Source of the DNA: Marinobacter piscis
GTDB taxonomy: Bacteria > Pseudomonadota > Gammaproteobacteria > Pseudomonadales > Oleiphilaceae
Assembly (NCBI RefSeq): GCF_007671655.1
Contig: NZ_VCGX01000002.1
Location: forward strand, 434,001-498,000
Length of the DNA stretch: 64,000 nucleotides
Reading direction: 5' to 3'
A program made the position numbers and the translations under genes. Below the pieces are notes generated by a model. That model did no database searches. It had not been told where the DNA came from and worked only from the letters and a program-made list of their open reading frames with translations. How positions within the stretch are numbered: the first letter of the stretch is position 1; the number at the start of each line of letters is the position of its first letter. Below are positions 1 through 10,138 of the stretch, in pieces.

Positions 1-441
1 GCTGTTGTCCACCCCGTAACGCTTGCACAGGGCGTCCAGGTTATTTTTCTGGCCGGGGTGTCTCGCCCTGGCGACTGCCAGTGAGTCGACCACACCGCAG
101 TAATCCTCGGTTTTGCGAACCGGTTTCAGCCGACCGAACTCCGAATCCATAAAGCCTATATCAAAGGCAGCATTATGGATGACAAGCTCAGCACCTTTTA
201 TGAACTCAAAGAACTCGTCAGCAACATCCGCAAACTTTGGTTTGTCTGCAAGGAACTCGTTGGTAATCCCGTGGATAGTGATAGCCTCTGCTTCAACTTC
301 CCGCTCAGGATTAATATAGACATGGTAGTTTCGCCCGGTCAGCCGGCGCTCCACCATTTCCACACAACCTATCTCGATAATCCGGTGCCCTTCTGCCGGG
401 TCTATACCTGTTGTTTCCGTATCCAGTACAACTTGTCTCAT
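1..441 (-). CDS. dnaQ: DNA polymerase III epsilon subunit, 3'-5' proofreading exonuclease (partial)
   Basis: Only the first 147 codons are in the window; the gene runs off the left edge. I translated it from the ATG at 441. The N-terminus carries the DEDDh Exo I motif LDTETTG (D7, E9), and Exo II is visible as HNAAFD (D94). The Exo III histidine and aspartate would lie beyond the edge. In the family this subunit edits mismatches within the Pol III core together with alpha and theta. It lies downstream of rnhA on the same strand with a 32-base gap, the usual rnhA-dnaQ pairing. Nothing looks damaged in the visible part. Confidence 0.95.
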   Translation of the reverse strand, partial: MRQVVLDTETTGIDPAEGHRIIEIGCVEMVERRLTGRNYHVYINPEREVEAEAITIHGITNEFLADKPKFADVADEFFEFIKGAELVIHNAAFDIGFMDSEFGRLKPVRKTEDYCGVVDSLAVARARHPGQKNNLDALCKRYGVDNS

Positions 442-473
442 ATTCTCCACACTGATCCGATTCCGATCTGCAC

Positions 474-917
474 TCAGCTTTCTGTCATTTCGGCAACGCC
501 CTTGTTTGCAAGCTCGTCTGCCAACTCATTATCCGGAATGCCCGCATGGCCTTTGACCCAGTGCCAGTTTACGGTGTGCCTGGCTGTTTCCGAGTCCAGC
601 TCACGCCACAGGTCTTCATTTTTGACCGGCTTTTTTGCAGAGGTTTTCCAGCCATTGCGCTTCCAGCCTGCCATCCACTCTGTAATACCTTTGCGTACAT
701 ACTGGGAGTCAGTATACAACTCCACCTCACAGCTGCGTTTCAGGGCCTTTAACCCTTTAATAGCGGCCAGTAATTCCATCCTGTTATTTGTAGTGTGGCG
801 CTCACCACCGTGCATGGTCTTCACGGCCTCACCGTAACGCAAAACCACACCCCAGCCGCCACGACCGGGATTGCCTTTGCAGGCCCCATCGGTATAAACA
901 ATTACCTTTCCGGACAT
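474..917 (-). CDS. rnhA: Ribonuclease HI
   Basis: A 147-residue protein of normal RNase HI length. It cleaves the RNA strand of RNA-DNA hybrids such as R-loops and primers. All four catalytic acids are present: D10 in [12 protein letters not shown]48 in NRMELL, D70 in YTDSQYV and D134 in NELADELA, plus H124 of the flexible loop. The ATG at 917 has a GGGAG ribosome site six bases upstream, located inside the 3' end of the methyltransferase gene, with which it overlaps by 16 bases. The two are therefore probably translated from one message, followed by dnaQ. Confidence 0.97.
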   Translation of the reverse strand: MSGKVIVYTDGACKGNPGRGGWGVVLRYGEAVKTMHGGERHTTNNRMELLAAIKGLKALKRSCEVELYTDSQYVRKGITEWMAGWKRNGWKTSAKKPVKNEDLWRELDSETARHTVNWHWVKGHAGIPDNELADELANKGVAEMTES

Positions 918-1660
918 TCATACTCCCGTGTGTGAACCAATCCAATCACCTTGTTTCTGCGCCAGACGGTCCTTTGCGGGATTCGGGCACATACGCGTTT
1001 TTTCGCTAGGATACAGTAATATGCGCCCACAGGGAGAACCCCATAGCCTGATAATTTCTCGCAAAGCCCGCCAGACGAGCGGCCACCGACACGCTGAACA
1101 GGTAACCGGAAAAAGTGCGTACCTGAGGCTTCAATTTTAAAGTTCAGCAAGTACAGCCAGTCTTCCATTCGCCGGCGCCACAGAAACCGCGCGCCCCACG
1201 GACCTGCTTTGCGTTGCGACACTGCCTTGCGCACACCCCATGTACTCAGCGGGTTAAACCCTATAAGTACGATTGTGCCCTCTCCCCGAAGAACCCGGGC
1301 GGCCTCACGCAGCACCTGGTGCGGGTAAGGGGAAAAGTCGGCCGTATGGTGAAGCAACACCAGATCCATGGAGTCTCCGGGGAAAGGCAGTTCGTCAGCA
1401 TCACAAACGACCACACCGTCCGGTATGCCGGCACAGTGCTCAGGTGTGCTTATTATCTTCTGGGTAAAGTCTGTGCTGTTCGTTAAAGGAAGCCGGTGAC
1501 TCACACCCACCTGAAGCTGCCTTGCCCCGGTCAGATGCGCCAGACTGCGCTCCAGATGTGCGCGCTGGTTTGCCAGGAGGTGGCGCCCTAACGGGGTCTG
1601 GAACCAGTTCTCAAAACTTTTGTTCCGGGATGAGTAATCAATGGCCTGACCCTGTTTCAC
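902..1660 (-). CDS. SAM-dependent methyltransferase, YafS-like
   Basis: A 252-residue class I methyltransferase-like protein. The region around residues 85-140 holds the recognisable part: [20 protein letters not shown], then [20 protein letters not shown], typical of the Methyltransf_11 fold. The glycine-rich SAM motif I is weak or absent, so activity and substrate are unknown. Its place between gloB and rnhA matches yafS of Escherichia coli, which supports orthology by context. The start is GTG at 1660 with GGAAG five bases before it. It is transcribed divergently from gloB, with a 122-base shared promoter region. Confidence 0.8.
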   Translation of the reverse strand: MKQGQAIDYSSRNKSFENWFQTPLGRHLLANQRAHLERSLAHLTGARQLQVGVSHRLPLTNSTDFTQKIISTPEHCAGIPDGVVVCDADELPFPGDSMDLVLLHHTADFSPYPHQVLREAARVLRGEGTIVLIGFNPLSTWGVRKAVSQRKAGPWGARFLWRRRMEDWLYLLNFKIEASGTHFFRLPVQRVGGRSSGGLCEKLSGYGVLPVGAYYCILAKKRVCARIPQRTVWRRNKVIGLVHTREYECPER

Positions 1661-1716
1661 ACTGCTTCCACTCCCACGTTCAACGGTTTTGGTGGCGCCT
1701 CTCTAAGGGAGAGTTG

Positions 1717-1745
1717 TTGGGACCCTGATCATTATGTTCTATTAT
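1717..1745 (+). promoter_or_regulatory. Probable sigma-70 promoter for gloB
   Basis: TTGGGA at 1717-1722 and TATTAT at 1740-1745 are separated by exactly 17 bases in the divergent gloB/methyltransferase gap. Transcription would start near 1752, leaving a leader of about 30 bases. Found by eye; no start-site data. Confidence 0.45.
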
Positions 1746-1782
1746 ACCAGCCACACATGCCAAGCATACACGGGGATATCTG

Positions 1783-2577
1783 ATGCTTACTATCTCTGCC
1801 ATCCCGGCCTTCAATGATAACTACATCTGGTGTCTTGCAGATTCAGACACGGGTAAAGCTTTGATTGTGGATCCCGGCCAGGCGAAGCCGGTTCAGGAAC
1901 ACCTGCATGCAAACGGACTGACACTCGACACCATTCTGGTTACCCACCACCACCCTGACCATGTAGGCGGTATAAAGACCCTGGTACAGGACACTCCTGA
2001 CTGCCGGATAACCGGTCCGGCTGAGTCTCCCTTTACCGAGAGCACCAATAAAGTCCACCCGGGGGATGAAGTCGTATGGGAGGACATTACGTTTAAAGTA
2101 CTGGGAGTCCCGGGTCATACCCTTGACCATATCGCGTTTTACTCCGATGTGAATGTTGATGGCCGGCCAGTGCTGTTTTGCGGCGACACGCTTTTTGTGT
2201 GTGGCTGCGGTCGTCTGTTTGAGGGCACGCCCGCCCAGATGCTTGAGTCACTCAGATCCCTTCGGGACTTGCCAGGCGAGACGGCTGTGTACTGTGCCCA
2301 CGAATATACGCTGGCAAACCTGAAATTCGCCCGCAGCTGGCTTCCTGATGACCCGGACCTTGAAGCCTTTGAGCGCAAGTGTCAGGAAAAACGGGACGCC
2401 GGTGAGCCAACCGTGCCATCCGTCCTTGAAGATGAAAAACAGCTCAACCCTTTTCTGCGCTGGGACGATCCGGCGGTTGTGAGTGTTGCAAAAGCCTACT
2501 GCGCAAAACATGGCCTGCCAGCAGATTCAGACAGCGCCATATTTGCGGCTATACGCCATGGCAAAGACAATTTCTGA
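1783..2577 (+). CDS. gloB: Hydroxyacylglutathione hydrolase (glyoxalase II)
   Basis: A 264-residue metallo-beta-lactamase-fold enzyme that hydrolyses S-D-lactoylglutathione to D-lactate and glutathione, the second step of methylglyoxal detoxification. The metal ligands are clear: THHHPDH (H55, H57, D59, H60), H112 in VPGHTLDH, D135 in FCGDTLF and H173 in CAHEYT. The C-terminal HAGH domain is present, with the conserved NPFLRWDD near residue 222. The ATG at 1783 follows GGGGA at a good distance. mltD follows 140 bases later on the same strand, as in enterobacteria. Confidence 0.96.
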   Translation: MLTISAIPAFNDNYIWCLADSDTGKALIVDPGQAKPVQEHLHANGLTLDTILVTHHHPDHVGGIKTLVQDTPDCRITGPAESPFTESTNKVHPGDEVVWEDITFKVLGVPGHTLDHIAFYSDVNVDGRPVLFCGDTLFVCGCGRLFEGTPAQMLESLRSLRDLPGETAVYCAHEYTLANLKFARSWLPDDPDLEAFERKCQEKRDAGEPTVPSVLEDEKQLNPFLRWDDPAVVSVAKAYCAKHGLPADSDSAIFAAIRHGKDNF

Positions 2578-2724
2578 TGGGTAAGCGTTTCCTGTCACTG
2601 TCGTAACCAGAGGCATATTGACCAGAAGAAAGCGACTCCCATAGAATTGCCCAACTTTATTCGCGTAACCTGTTAAATACGCCGGGTTTTCAAGATCAGA
2701 CCCGGCCACCACCCGGACGTGCCT

Positions 2725-4404
2725 ATGTCGGTTGAAAGACTGCCCCTGCTGTTCTTCTTCAGTTTACTGGCAGGTGGCTGCACCTCATTGTTTCCGGCCA
2801 CTGAAACAAAAACTGCAAACCCTCTTGAATCTGACAGGGTAACCGTCGCCGTTGGTGACGATAACCTCGAGGCTGTGCGTGACCAGCCCCTCGACGAATC
2901 CATATCGCCAGAGCTCAAGGCCGCCGCCAGAGAAGCCCGGGAGAAACTGGACACCCCAAAGGATGATGCAGCCGAAGAAAGCGAGCAGCCAAGGGATTTA
3001 TGGGACCGCCTGCGGGCCGGCTTCGCCCTTGACCATACGATTGACAACCCCAGGGTCAGCAGTCTGGTAAACCGGTATTCAAAGCACCCGAACTATATCA
3101 ACCGGGTTGTTGAGCGTGGGGGCCGCTACCTGCACTATATTGTTAACGAAACCGAAAATCGTGGCTTGCCTGCAGAGTTTGCCCTGTTGCCCATTGTAGA
3201 AAGTGCCTTTGACCCTTTCGCCTACTCCCACGGCCAGGCCGCCGGACTTTGGCAGTTCATCCCCTCTACCGGCAAATACTTTGGCCTTACCCAAAGCTGG
3301 TGGCATGATGAGCGTCGCGATGTTATTGCTGCCACAGATGCGGCACTGACGTATCTCGACCGGCTCACACAGCGTTTTGACGGCGACTATACACTGGCCC
3401 TTGCGGCCTACAATGCCGGCGGTGGCACAGTCTCCAAGGCCATGCGCCGAAACCGGCAAAGCAACAAACCCCAGGATTTCTGGTCGTTGCAGCTGCCAAA
3501 GGAAACCCGGCATTACGTTCCTAAACTGATCGCTCTGGCGAAGATATTCGATGACCCTGAAGCTTACGGCGTTGAACTCCCGAGCCTGACAGACGAGCCT
3601 TACTTTGAAATTGTAGAAACCGGAGGGCAGCTCGACCTGGCACAGGCTGCCGAACTGGCGGGCGTTGATATCGATGAAATTTACCTGCTCAACCCCTCCT
3701 ATAACCGCTGGGCAACTGCCCCGGATGGCCCACACCGCTTGCTTGTGCCACGGCCAAATGCTGAACAGTTCCGCACGGCTCTGGCTGAACTTCCACAAAA
3801 AGAACGGGTGTCCTGGCGCAATTATGCGGTCCGTTCCGGCGACAGTCTGAGTACCATCTCCCGCAAGTTCTCTACCACCCCGGCTGTGCTGCAGCAGGTC
3901 AACAACCTTAACAGTGACCTGATCCGCGTTGGTCAGCGCCTGCTGATACCCTCGGCGTCAAAAGCATCTGATGCATACGCCCTGAGTGCTTCCAGGCGGC
4001 TTGAACGCAAACAGGGCAAAAAACGGGACGGCACCAAAGTGCGCTACCGGGTACGTCGTGGTGATACCTTCTGGGATATCGCCCGCGAGCACCGGGTGTC
4101 TGTGCGCCAGGTTGCAGCCTGGAACAATATGGCGCCCGGCGACCCGCTTATTCCCGGGAAGGAGCTGGTCATCTGGTCAGCAACCGCCCAACCTGCGGCC
4201 ACTTCCGCAGATAACAGCCGTGGTAAAGCCATGGTTCGTAAAGTCGGGTATCAGGTTCGTAAAGGCGACTCACTTGCACGTATAGCGAACCGCTTTGCTG
4301 TAAATGTGCGGGATATCGCAAGCTGGAACGATCTCAATACAGCACGTTATCTGCAACCAGGGCAAAGTCTGGTACTCTACGTTGATATCCGGAACAGCCC
4401 CTGA
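2725..4404 (+). CDS. mltD: Membrane-bound lytic murein transglycosylase D
   Basis: A lipoprotein that cleaves peptidoglycan glycan strands to 1,6-anhydromuropeptides. With the ATG at 2725 (a GTG at 2719 is also possible) it has 559 residues. A lipobox ends at C19 (LLAGGC). The SLT domain spans about residues 115-240 with the catalytic glutamate E159 in LLPIVESAF, followed by AAGLWQFIPSTG. Three C-terminal LysM peptidoglycan-binding repeats start near residues 365, 439 and 506, the last ending four residues before the stop. An acidic linker fills residues 30-90. It follows gloB and precedes the yej cluster by about 70 bases. Confidence 0.94.
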   Translation: MSVERLPLLFFFSLLAGGCTSLFPATETKTANPLESDRVTVAVGDDNLEAVRDQPLDESISPELKAAAREAREKLDTPKDDAAEESEQPRDLWDRLRAGFALDHTIDNPRVSSLVNRYSKHPNYINRVVERGGRYLHYIVNETENRGLPAEFALLPIVESAFDPFAYSHGQAAGLWQFIPSTGKYFGLTQSWWHDERRDVIAATDAALTYLDRLTQRFDGDYTLALAAYNAGGGTVSKAMRRNRQSNKPQDFWSLQLPKETRHYVPKLIALAKIFDDPEAYGVELPSLTDEPYFEIVETGGQLDLAQAAELAGVDIDEIYLLNPSYNRWATAPDGPHRLLVPRPNAEQFRTALAELPQKERVSWRNYAVRSGDSLSTISRKFSTTPAVLQQVNNLNSDLIRVGQRLLIPSASKASDAYALSASRRLERKQGKKRDGTKVRYRVRRGDTFWDIAREHRVSVRQVAAWNNMAPGDPLIPGKELVIWSATAQPAATSADNSRGKAMVRKVGYQVRKGDSLARIANRFAVNVRDIASWNDLNTARYLQPGQSLVLYVDIRNSP

Positions 4405-4475
4405 GGGCTGCCGGGTCCGGCGCCTGGCAGGAAGCCCGGCGCGCCGGCCTGAAACATTCAGAATGTGCGAGACCC

Positions 4476-6317
4476 ATGACAACAACCCGAATCGTCCCAC
4501 GCCTTGTAAGCACCCTTTCCTTTCTGGCTCTGCTGGGCCTTCCCGGCTTTGTGTCAGCAGCTGACGCCAGCCCTGATAGTTCCTCTGAACAAACCGAAGC
4601 CGTTCACGGACTGGCCATGCACGGGGAGCCTCGCTACCCCGAAGGTTTCAGCCACTTCGATTATGTCAACAAGGATGCCCCTAAAGGCGGCGCGCTGAAG
4701 ATGGCCGTAGTCGCTAACGGCTTCGACTCTTTCAACCCGTTCAGCGTTCGTGGTGTAGCCGCGGCCGGTATCAGCAACTACCTTTACGACACCCTTCTTG
4801 AATACTCTGCCGATGAGCCGTTTTCCATGTATGGCCTGATTGCTGAATCAGTAGAAACACCTGAAGATCGCAGCTATGTCACCTTCAACCTCAGACCGTC
4901 CGCCCGCTTTCAGGATGGCGAGCTCATCACTGCAAAAGACGTCAAGTTTTCATTTGAGATACTGACCACCAAGGGACATCCGTTTTACCGGAACTATTAT
5001 GCAGACGTCAGCAAAGTAACGGTGGAAGGTCCGCGCCGGGTTCGCTTTGATTTTCAGCAGAGCAGTAATCGGGAATTGCCGCTGATTCTCGGGCAAATGC
5101 CCATTCTGCCCGCTCATTACTGGGCAGACCGCGACTTTGACAAGAACGGTCTGACCCCGCCCGTGGGCAGTGGTGCCTACCGGATTTCTGATTTTGAGGC
5201 CGGGCGTTCTGTTGTCTATGAACGGATTGAGGATTATTGGGCGAAAGACCTGGCCGTCCGCAAAGGCCGCTTTAATTTCGACGAAATCCGATACGATTAC
5301 TACACAGATGACACGGTTGCGCTCGAGGCCTTCAAGGCGGGCAGCTTCGACTTCCGGCTGGAAAGCTCCGCAAAAAACTGGGCAACGGCCTACACCGGCG
5401 ACAAGTTTGATAACGGCACCATTACCAAGGAAGCCATTGAACACCACCGCCCGACGGGAATGCAGGGTTTTGTATTCAATACCCGCAAACAGGTCTTCAG
5501 TGACCCCAAAGTTCGCGAAGCACTTTCGTATGCATTTGATTTTGAGTGGACCAACAAAAACCTGTTCTACGGTCAGTATGCCCGTACAAACAGTTATTTC
5601 GAAAACAGCGAACTGGCGTCCACTGGCCTGCCGGAGGGCCGGGAGCTGGAAATACTGAATCAATTCCGGGATCAGCTCAGCGAGCGTGTCTTCACTGAGC
5701 CTTTTGAAGCACCGTCCACCAGCGGCAGGCACGGTCTCCGACAAAACCTGCGAACCGCCATGGAGCTGTTGCGCTCGGCCGGATACGAAATCCGTGATGG
5801 CAAAATGGTTCACTCAGAGACCGGAAAGCCACTCAGCTTCGAAATCCTGCTGTTCCAGAAAACCTTTGAGAGAGTTGTACTGCCCTTCAAAAACAACCTG
5901 GCCCGGCTGGGTATCGATGTGTCCGTGCGCCTTGTGGACAGCAATCAATACGTCCAGCGTGTACGCCAGTTCGATTACGATATGATTACCCAGGCCATTG
6001 GTCAGTCAGACTCTCCGGGCAACGAGCAGCGTGAGTACTGGCATTCATCGACGGTCGATGTGAATGGCTCCCGTAACTACGCCGGTGTAAACGATCCTGT
6101 CGTCGATAAGCTGGTCAGGCTGGTTATACAGGCTCCGGACCGGGAAGAACTGGTCCAGCGCACGCGGGCCCTCGACAGAGTCTTACTCAACGGTCACTAT
6201 GTTGTGCCCCACTGGCACCTTGCAAAAGACCGCGTTGCCTATTGGAGCCACCTGAAGCACCCGGAAGACACACCCAAAAACGGTACCGACCTGGATAACT
6301 GGTGGGCTGAGCCCTGA
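4476..6317 (+). CDS. yejA: Periplasmic oligopeptide-binding protein of a YejABEF-type ABC importer
   Basis: A 613-residue family 5 extracellular solute-binding protein. The N-terminus is a secretion signal ending near GFVSAADA. The mature part opens with the YejA-like HGLAMHGEPRYPEGFSHFDY and has the binding-protein signature around RFQDGELITAKDVKFSFE. Homologues deliver peptides, including microcin C in E. coli, to the YejBE channel. It is the first gene of a compact cluster; yejB follows after 15 bases. The upstream 71-base gap is GC-rich with no clear promoter, so I cannot say whether it is co-transcribed with mltD. Confidence 0.92.
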   Translation: MTTTRIVPRLVSTLSFLALLGLPGFVSAADASPDSSSEQTEAVHGLAMHGEPRYPEGFSHFDYVNKDAPKGGALKMAVVANGFDSFNPFSVRGVAAAGISNYLYDTLLEYSADEPFSMYGLIAESVETPEDRSYVTFNLRPSARFQDGELITAKDVKFSFEILTTKGHPFYRNYYADVSKVTVEGPRRVRFDFQQSSNRELPLILGQMPILPAHYWADRDFDKNGLTPPVGSGAYRISDFEAGRSVVYERIEDYWAKDLAVRKGRFNFDEIRYDYYTDDTVALEAFKAGSFDFRLESSAKNWATAYTGDKFDNGTITKEAIEHHRPTGMQGFVFNTRKQVFSDPKVREALSYAFDFEWTNKNLFYGQYARTNSYFENSELASTGLPEGRELEILNQFRDQLSERVFTEPFEAPSTSGRHGLRQNLRTAMELLRSAGYEIRDGKMVHSETGKPLSFEILLFQKTFERVVLPFKNNLARLGIDVSVRLVDSNQYVQRVRQFDYDMITQAIGQSDSPGNEQREYWHSSTVDVNGSRNYAGVNDPVVDKLVRLVIQAPDREELVQRTRALDRVLLNGHYVVPHWHLAKDRVAYWSHLKHPEDTPKNGTDLDNWWAEP

Positions 6318-6332
6318 GGGAGTTACCGCTGA

Positions 6333-7418
6333 ATGGGGATCTACATATTACGGCGCCTGGCGCTGATTATTCCTACCCTGATCGGTATCCTGCTGCTCAA
6401 TTTCGTAATCGTTCAGGCAGCACCCGGTGGCCCGGTGGAACAGCTGATTGCGGAGATGGAAGGCCATGGGGGCAGCGCCCTGGCCCGGGCATCGGGCGGT
6501 GGGGCCGGAGGCGAGGTTTCCAGCTCATCGGGTGACAGCCGCGGTTCCCGGGGCATTCCGGACGAAATGCTGAAAGAGATCGAAACGCTGTACGGTTTTG
6601 ACAAACCGGCGCATGAGCGTTTCTTCAAAATGCTCAGGGATTACGCCACGTTCAATTTCGGGGACTCCTTTTTTCGTGAAAAAAGCGTGACCGAACTGAT
6701 TCTGGACAAGATGCCGGTATCTGTTTCCCTGGGCCTCTGGTCAACCCTGATTATCTACTTCATCTCCATCCCTCTGGGTATCCGCAAAGCCGTCTCAGAC
6801 GGCTCCCGTTTCGATGTCTGGAGCAGCTCTGCAATCGTGATCGGCTACGCCATTCCCGGCTTCCTGTTTGCTATTCTGCTGATTGTCCTGTTTGCTGGAG
6901 GCAGTTATTTTGATTGGTTCCCCCTGCGCGGGCTCACCTCTGCCAACTTCGAACAACTCAACTGGTATCAGAAAGTTGCCGACTACTTCTGGCACCTCGC
7001 GTTACCGGTAACCGCAAACGTTATCGGTGGCTTTGCCACCCTGACACTGCTGACCAAAAACTCATTTCTGGATGAAATCGGCAAACAGTATGTCGTCACG
7101 GCCAGGGCCAAAGGCCTGGATGAAAAACAGGTGCTGTACGGCCACGTATTCCGTAATGCCATGCTGATTGTAATTGCCAGCTTGCCCGGGGTACTCGTTT
7201 CCCTGTTTTTTACCGGTTCTCTGCTGATAGAAGTCATTTTCTCCCTGGACGGTCTTGGGCTGCTGGGTTTTGAAGCGGCACTTAACCGGGATTACCCTGT
7301 GATCTTCGGCACCCTCTTCATCTTTACCCTGATGGGACTGATCCTCAAACTGATTTCCGACATCACCTACGTACTGGTTGATCCACGAATCGATTTTGAA
7401 AGCCGGGAGGGGGCGTAG
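6333..7418 (+). CDS. yejB: ABC transporter permease, YejB type
   Basis: A 361-residue inner-membrane permease with about six membrane segments; the first is at residues 7-27. The binding-protein-dependent transport domain occupies the second half, with the EAA loop around [20 protein letters not shown], which docks onto the YejF ATPase. A glycine/serine-rich periplasmic insertion (about residues 45-72) separates the first segment from the rest, as in YejB relatives. It ends with [13 protein letters not shown], a family-typical tail. yejE starts two bases after its stop. Confidence 0.94.
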   Translation: MGIYILRRLALIIPTLIGILLLNFVIVQAAPGGPVEQLIAEMEGHGGSALARASGGGAGGEVSSSSGDSRGSRGIPDEMLKEIETLYGFDKPAHERFFKMLRDYATFNFGDSFFREKSVTELILDKMPVSVSLGLWSTLIIYFISIPLGIRKAVSDGSRFDVWSSSAIVIGYAIPGFLFAILLIVLFAGGSYFDWFPLRGLTSANFEQLNWYQKVADYFWHLALPVTANVIGGFATLTLLTKNSFLDEIGKQYVVTARAKGLDEKQVLYGHVFRNAMLIVIASLPGVLVSLFFTGSLLIEVIFSLDGLGLLGFEAALNRDYPVIFGTLFIFTLMGLILKLISDITYVLVDPRIDFESREGA

Positions 7419-7419
7419 C

Positions 7420-8445
7420 ATGAAAACCCTCACCCCGATTCAGCAACGTCGTTTACGGAATTTTCGCAATAACCGCCGGGGCTTCTGGGCTCTGTGGCTC
7501 TTCCTGTTTATTTTCGGCCTGACTCTTGCCGCGGAGCTGATTGCCAACGATCGGCCACTGGTTGTGTACTATCAGGACAGTCTCTATTTTCCGGTGATCG
7601 AAAATGTGCCGGAAGAAACCTTTGGCGGTTTCCTGCCAACCGCTGCAGATTACCGGGACCCTTTTATCGCGGATGAGATCCGGGCCAATGGCTGGATGCT
7701 CTGGCCTCCTATCCGTTTCAGCTATGACACCATAAATTACGACCTGGATGTGCCCTCACCTGCCCCGCCCAGCAGTGAAAACTGGCTGGGCACCGACGAC
7801 CAGGGACGGGATGTGGCAGCAAGGGTTATTTATGGATTTCGTATCTCGGTCCTGTTCGGGCTGACACTCACGATTGCAAGCTGCATTGTCGGTGTGACGG
7901 TCGGCGCCATACAGGGGTTTTACGGTGGCAAAACCGATTTGTTCGGACAGCGCTTTATTGAAATATGGTCAGGCCTGCCCGTTCTTTACCTCCTGATTAT
8001 TCTCTCCGGCATAGTACAGCCAAATTTCTGGTGGCTGCTGGGAATTATGCTGCTGTTCAGCTGGATGGGACTGGTCGATGTTGTGCGTGCAGAGTTTCTG
8101 CGTGCACGCAACTTTGAATATGTGAAAGCGGCTCGCGCGCTCGGGCTTGGTAATCGCAAAATCATGTTCCGGCATATTTTGCCCAATGCCATGGTGGCGA
8201 CACTTACCTTTTTGCCATTTATTCTTACGGGCGCCATCACCGGCCTGACCTCTCTGGACTTCCTTGGTTTTGGTCTGCCCTCCGGCTCCCCCTCCCTCGG
8301 AGAGCTGATTGCCCAGGGCAAGGCCAACCTCCATGCTCCCTGGCTGGGCATTTCGGCATTCGTGTCCCTGTCATTGATGCTGACCCTGCTCGTCTTTGTG
8401 GGCGAAGCCGTGCGGGATGCCTTTGATCCCCGCAAGAACGGTTAA
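7420..8445 (+). CDS. yejE: ABC transporter permease, YejE type
   Basis: The second permease of the peptide importer, 341 residues from the ATG at 7420. That start has a purine-rich site (GGGAGGGGG) just upstream inside the end of yejB; longer readings overlap yejB and are unlikely. It has an N-terminal cytoplasmic stretch RNNRRGFWALW leading into the first membrane helix, then a periplasmic domain up to about residue 125 ending in NWLGTDDQGRDVAARVIYG, typical of DppC/OppC-like permeases. The EAA loop is around FEYVKAARALGLGNRKIMF. yejF follows after 12 bases. Confidence 0.94.
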   Translation: MKTLTPIQQRRLRNFRNNRRGFWALWLFLFIFGLTLAAELIANDRPLVVYYQDSLYFPVIENVPEETFGGFLPTAADYRDPFIADEIRANGWMLWPPIRFSYDTINYDLDVPSPAPPSSENWLGTDDQGRDVAARVIYGFRISVLFGLTLTIASCIVGVTVGAIQGFYGGKTDLFGQRFIEIWSGLPVLYLLIILSGIVQPNFWWLLGIMLLFSWMGLVDVVRAEFLRARNFEYVKAARALGLGNRKIMFRHILPNAMVATLTFLPFILTGAITGLTSLDFLGFGLPSGSPSLGELIAQGKANLHAPWLGISAFVSLSLMLTLLVFVGEAVRDAFDPRKNG

Positions 8446-8457
8446 GAGCGAGTTGAT

Positions 8458-10074
8458 ATGACTGAATTCCTGCAGATATCCAATCTCTCAATCAGCTTCA
8501 GTCCGGGCACAAAAGCCGTGGACTCGTTGTCGCTCAGCCTGAAGGCGGGTGAAACTCTGGCGCTGGTGGGAGAAAGCGGCTCCGGCAAGTCAATCACAGC
8601 CCTGTCGATTCTGCGTCTTCTGGATGAGCGCCAGGCGACCTACCCCAGCGGTGAGATCCGCTACCATGGCGAAGACCTCCTGCAGGCATCAGACAAGCGT
8701 TTGCGCCAGGTTCGTGGGCGTAAGATCAGCATGATCTTTCAGGAGCCCATGACCTCTCTGAACCCACTTCACAGCGTTGAGAGGCAGATTGGTGAAACTC
8801 TGGAACTGCATAAGGGCATGCGCGCAGAACAGGCCCGGAAGCGCTGCCTTGAGCTTCTGGAGCTGGTTGGTATCGAAAACCCCGAAACCCGCCTTACATC
8901 GTATCCACATCAACTCTCGGGCGGTCAGAAACAGCGGGTGATGATCGCCATGGCGCTGGCAAACGAGCCCGAGCTGCTGATCGCTGACGAGCCGACCACT
9001 GCGCTGGATGTCACTGTGCAAAAGCAGGTTCTGGAGTTGCTTCAGAGTCTGCAGAAAAAACTGGGTATGGCAATTTTGCTGATCACCCACGACCTGAGCA
9101 TTGTGCAGCGGTACGCCAGCCGCGTTGCCGTTCTCGAGCATGGGCAACTGGTTGAGCAGAACCGCACACAAACCCTGTTCGCCTCACCGGAGCACCCATA
9201 CACTCGTCGACTGCTCGGTGCTGAGCCACCGCCGGCACCTCTGAGTCAGTCGGAGGCTTCCCGGCCGCTTCTGAATGTGAGTAACCTCGATGTCCGGTTT
9301 CCCACACGCAAAGGGCTGTTTGGTAAGGTAAAAGAATACTTTCACGCAGTCCGGCAGGTGGGGTTTACCCTGGATAAAGGGCAGACGCTCGGTATTGTAG
9401 GCGAAAGCGGCAGCGGCAAGACAACCATTGGCCATGCCCTGCTAAAACTGACAGCCTGCACCGGTAGCATAAAGATAGACAATCAGGAGCTGTCAGCACT
9501 GGACCAACGGGCATTCCGCCCCTGGCGCCGCCGCATACAGATTGTTTTTCAGGATCCCTTTGGTAGCCTGAGCCCTCGCATGTCGGTGGCGGAAATCGTT
9601 TGCGAAGGCCTGGAGATACACAGCCCGGACAATCCCGGGAGCCATGACCGACAGGTAATTACCGCACTTGAAGACGTGGGCCTGGACCCTGAGGCAAGAC
9701 ACCGTTACCCCCACGAGTTTTCAGGGGGACAACGTCAACGCATCGCCATTGCCAGAGCTCTGGTGTTACAACCGGATCTGATTATCCTGGATGAGCCCAC
9801 ATCGGCCCTTGATCGCACGGTGCAAAAACAGGTGATCGAACTGCTTCGTGATATTCAGGCTCGCTATGGTTTAAGCTATATCTTTATCAGCCATGACCTG
9901 GCCGTTGTCCGGGCGCTGAGCCATCAGCTTCTGGTTCTGAGACACGGAACGGTGGTGGAGTACGGAGACGCTGCTGATATTTTCAGGGCGCCTGCGCAGG
10001 AATACACTCGGAATCTGCTTGAAGCAGCATTTTTCTATCGGCAGGACAGCACCGCTGATACTACGACTATTTGA
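8458..10074 (+). CDS. yejF: Peptide ABC transporter, tandem ATP-binding protein YejF
   Basis: A 538-residue fusion of two ABC ATPase domains, energising the YejBE channel. Each half has a complete set: Walker A GESGSGKS/GESGSGKT, signature LSGGQKQR/FSGGQRQR, and Walker B LLIADEPTT/LIILDEPTS. The first domain covers roughly residues 1-255, the second 275-530. Each is followed by the oligopeptide-transporter C-terminal segment (HPYTRRLL and EYTRNLLEA). Because both ATPase sites look intact, both halves probably hydrolyse ATP. It closes the yejABEF cluster. Confidence 0.95.
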   Translation: MTEFLQISNLSISFSPGTKAVDSLSLSLKAGETLALVGESGSGKSITALSILRLLDERQATYPSGEIRYHGEDLLQASDKRLRQVRGRKISMIFQEPMTSLNPLHSVERQIGETLELHKGMRAEQARKRCLELLELVGIENPETRLTSYPHQLSGGQKQRVMIAMALANEPELLIADEPTTALDVTVQKQVLELLQSLQKKLGMAILLITHDLSIVQRYASRVAVLEHGQLVEQNRTQTLFASPEHPYTRRLLGAEPPPAPLSQSEASRPLLNVSNLDVRFPTRKGLFGKVKEYFHAVRQVGFTLDKGQTLGIVGESGSGKTTIGHALLKLTACTGSIKIDNQELSALDQRAFRPWRRRIQIVFQDPFGSLSPRMSVAEIVCEGLEIHSPDNPGSHDRQVITALEDVGLDPEARHRYPHEFSGGQRQRIAIARALVLQPDLIILDEPTSALDRTVQKQVIELLRDIQARYGLSYIFISHDLAVVRALSHQLLVLRHGTVVEYGDAADIFRAPAQEYTRNLLEAAFFYRQDSTADTTTI

Positions 10075-10138
10075 GCGTTACCCCGGCCAGAAGGTTTCGG
10101 GGATAATGCATTAAAATCAGGAACACACGGAGAATATC

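Noticed and set aside
4950..5813. A 287-codon minus-strand frame inside yejA
   Set aside because: Shadow of the binding-protein gene; no start site or homology features.
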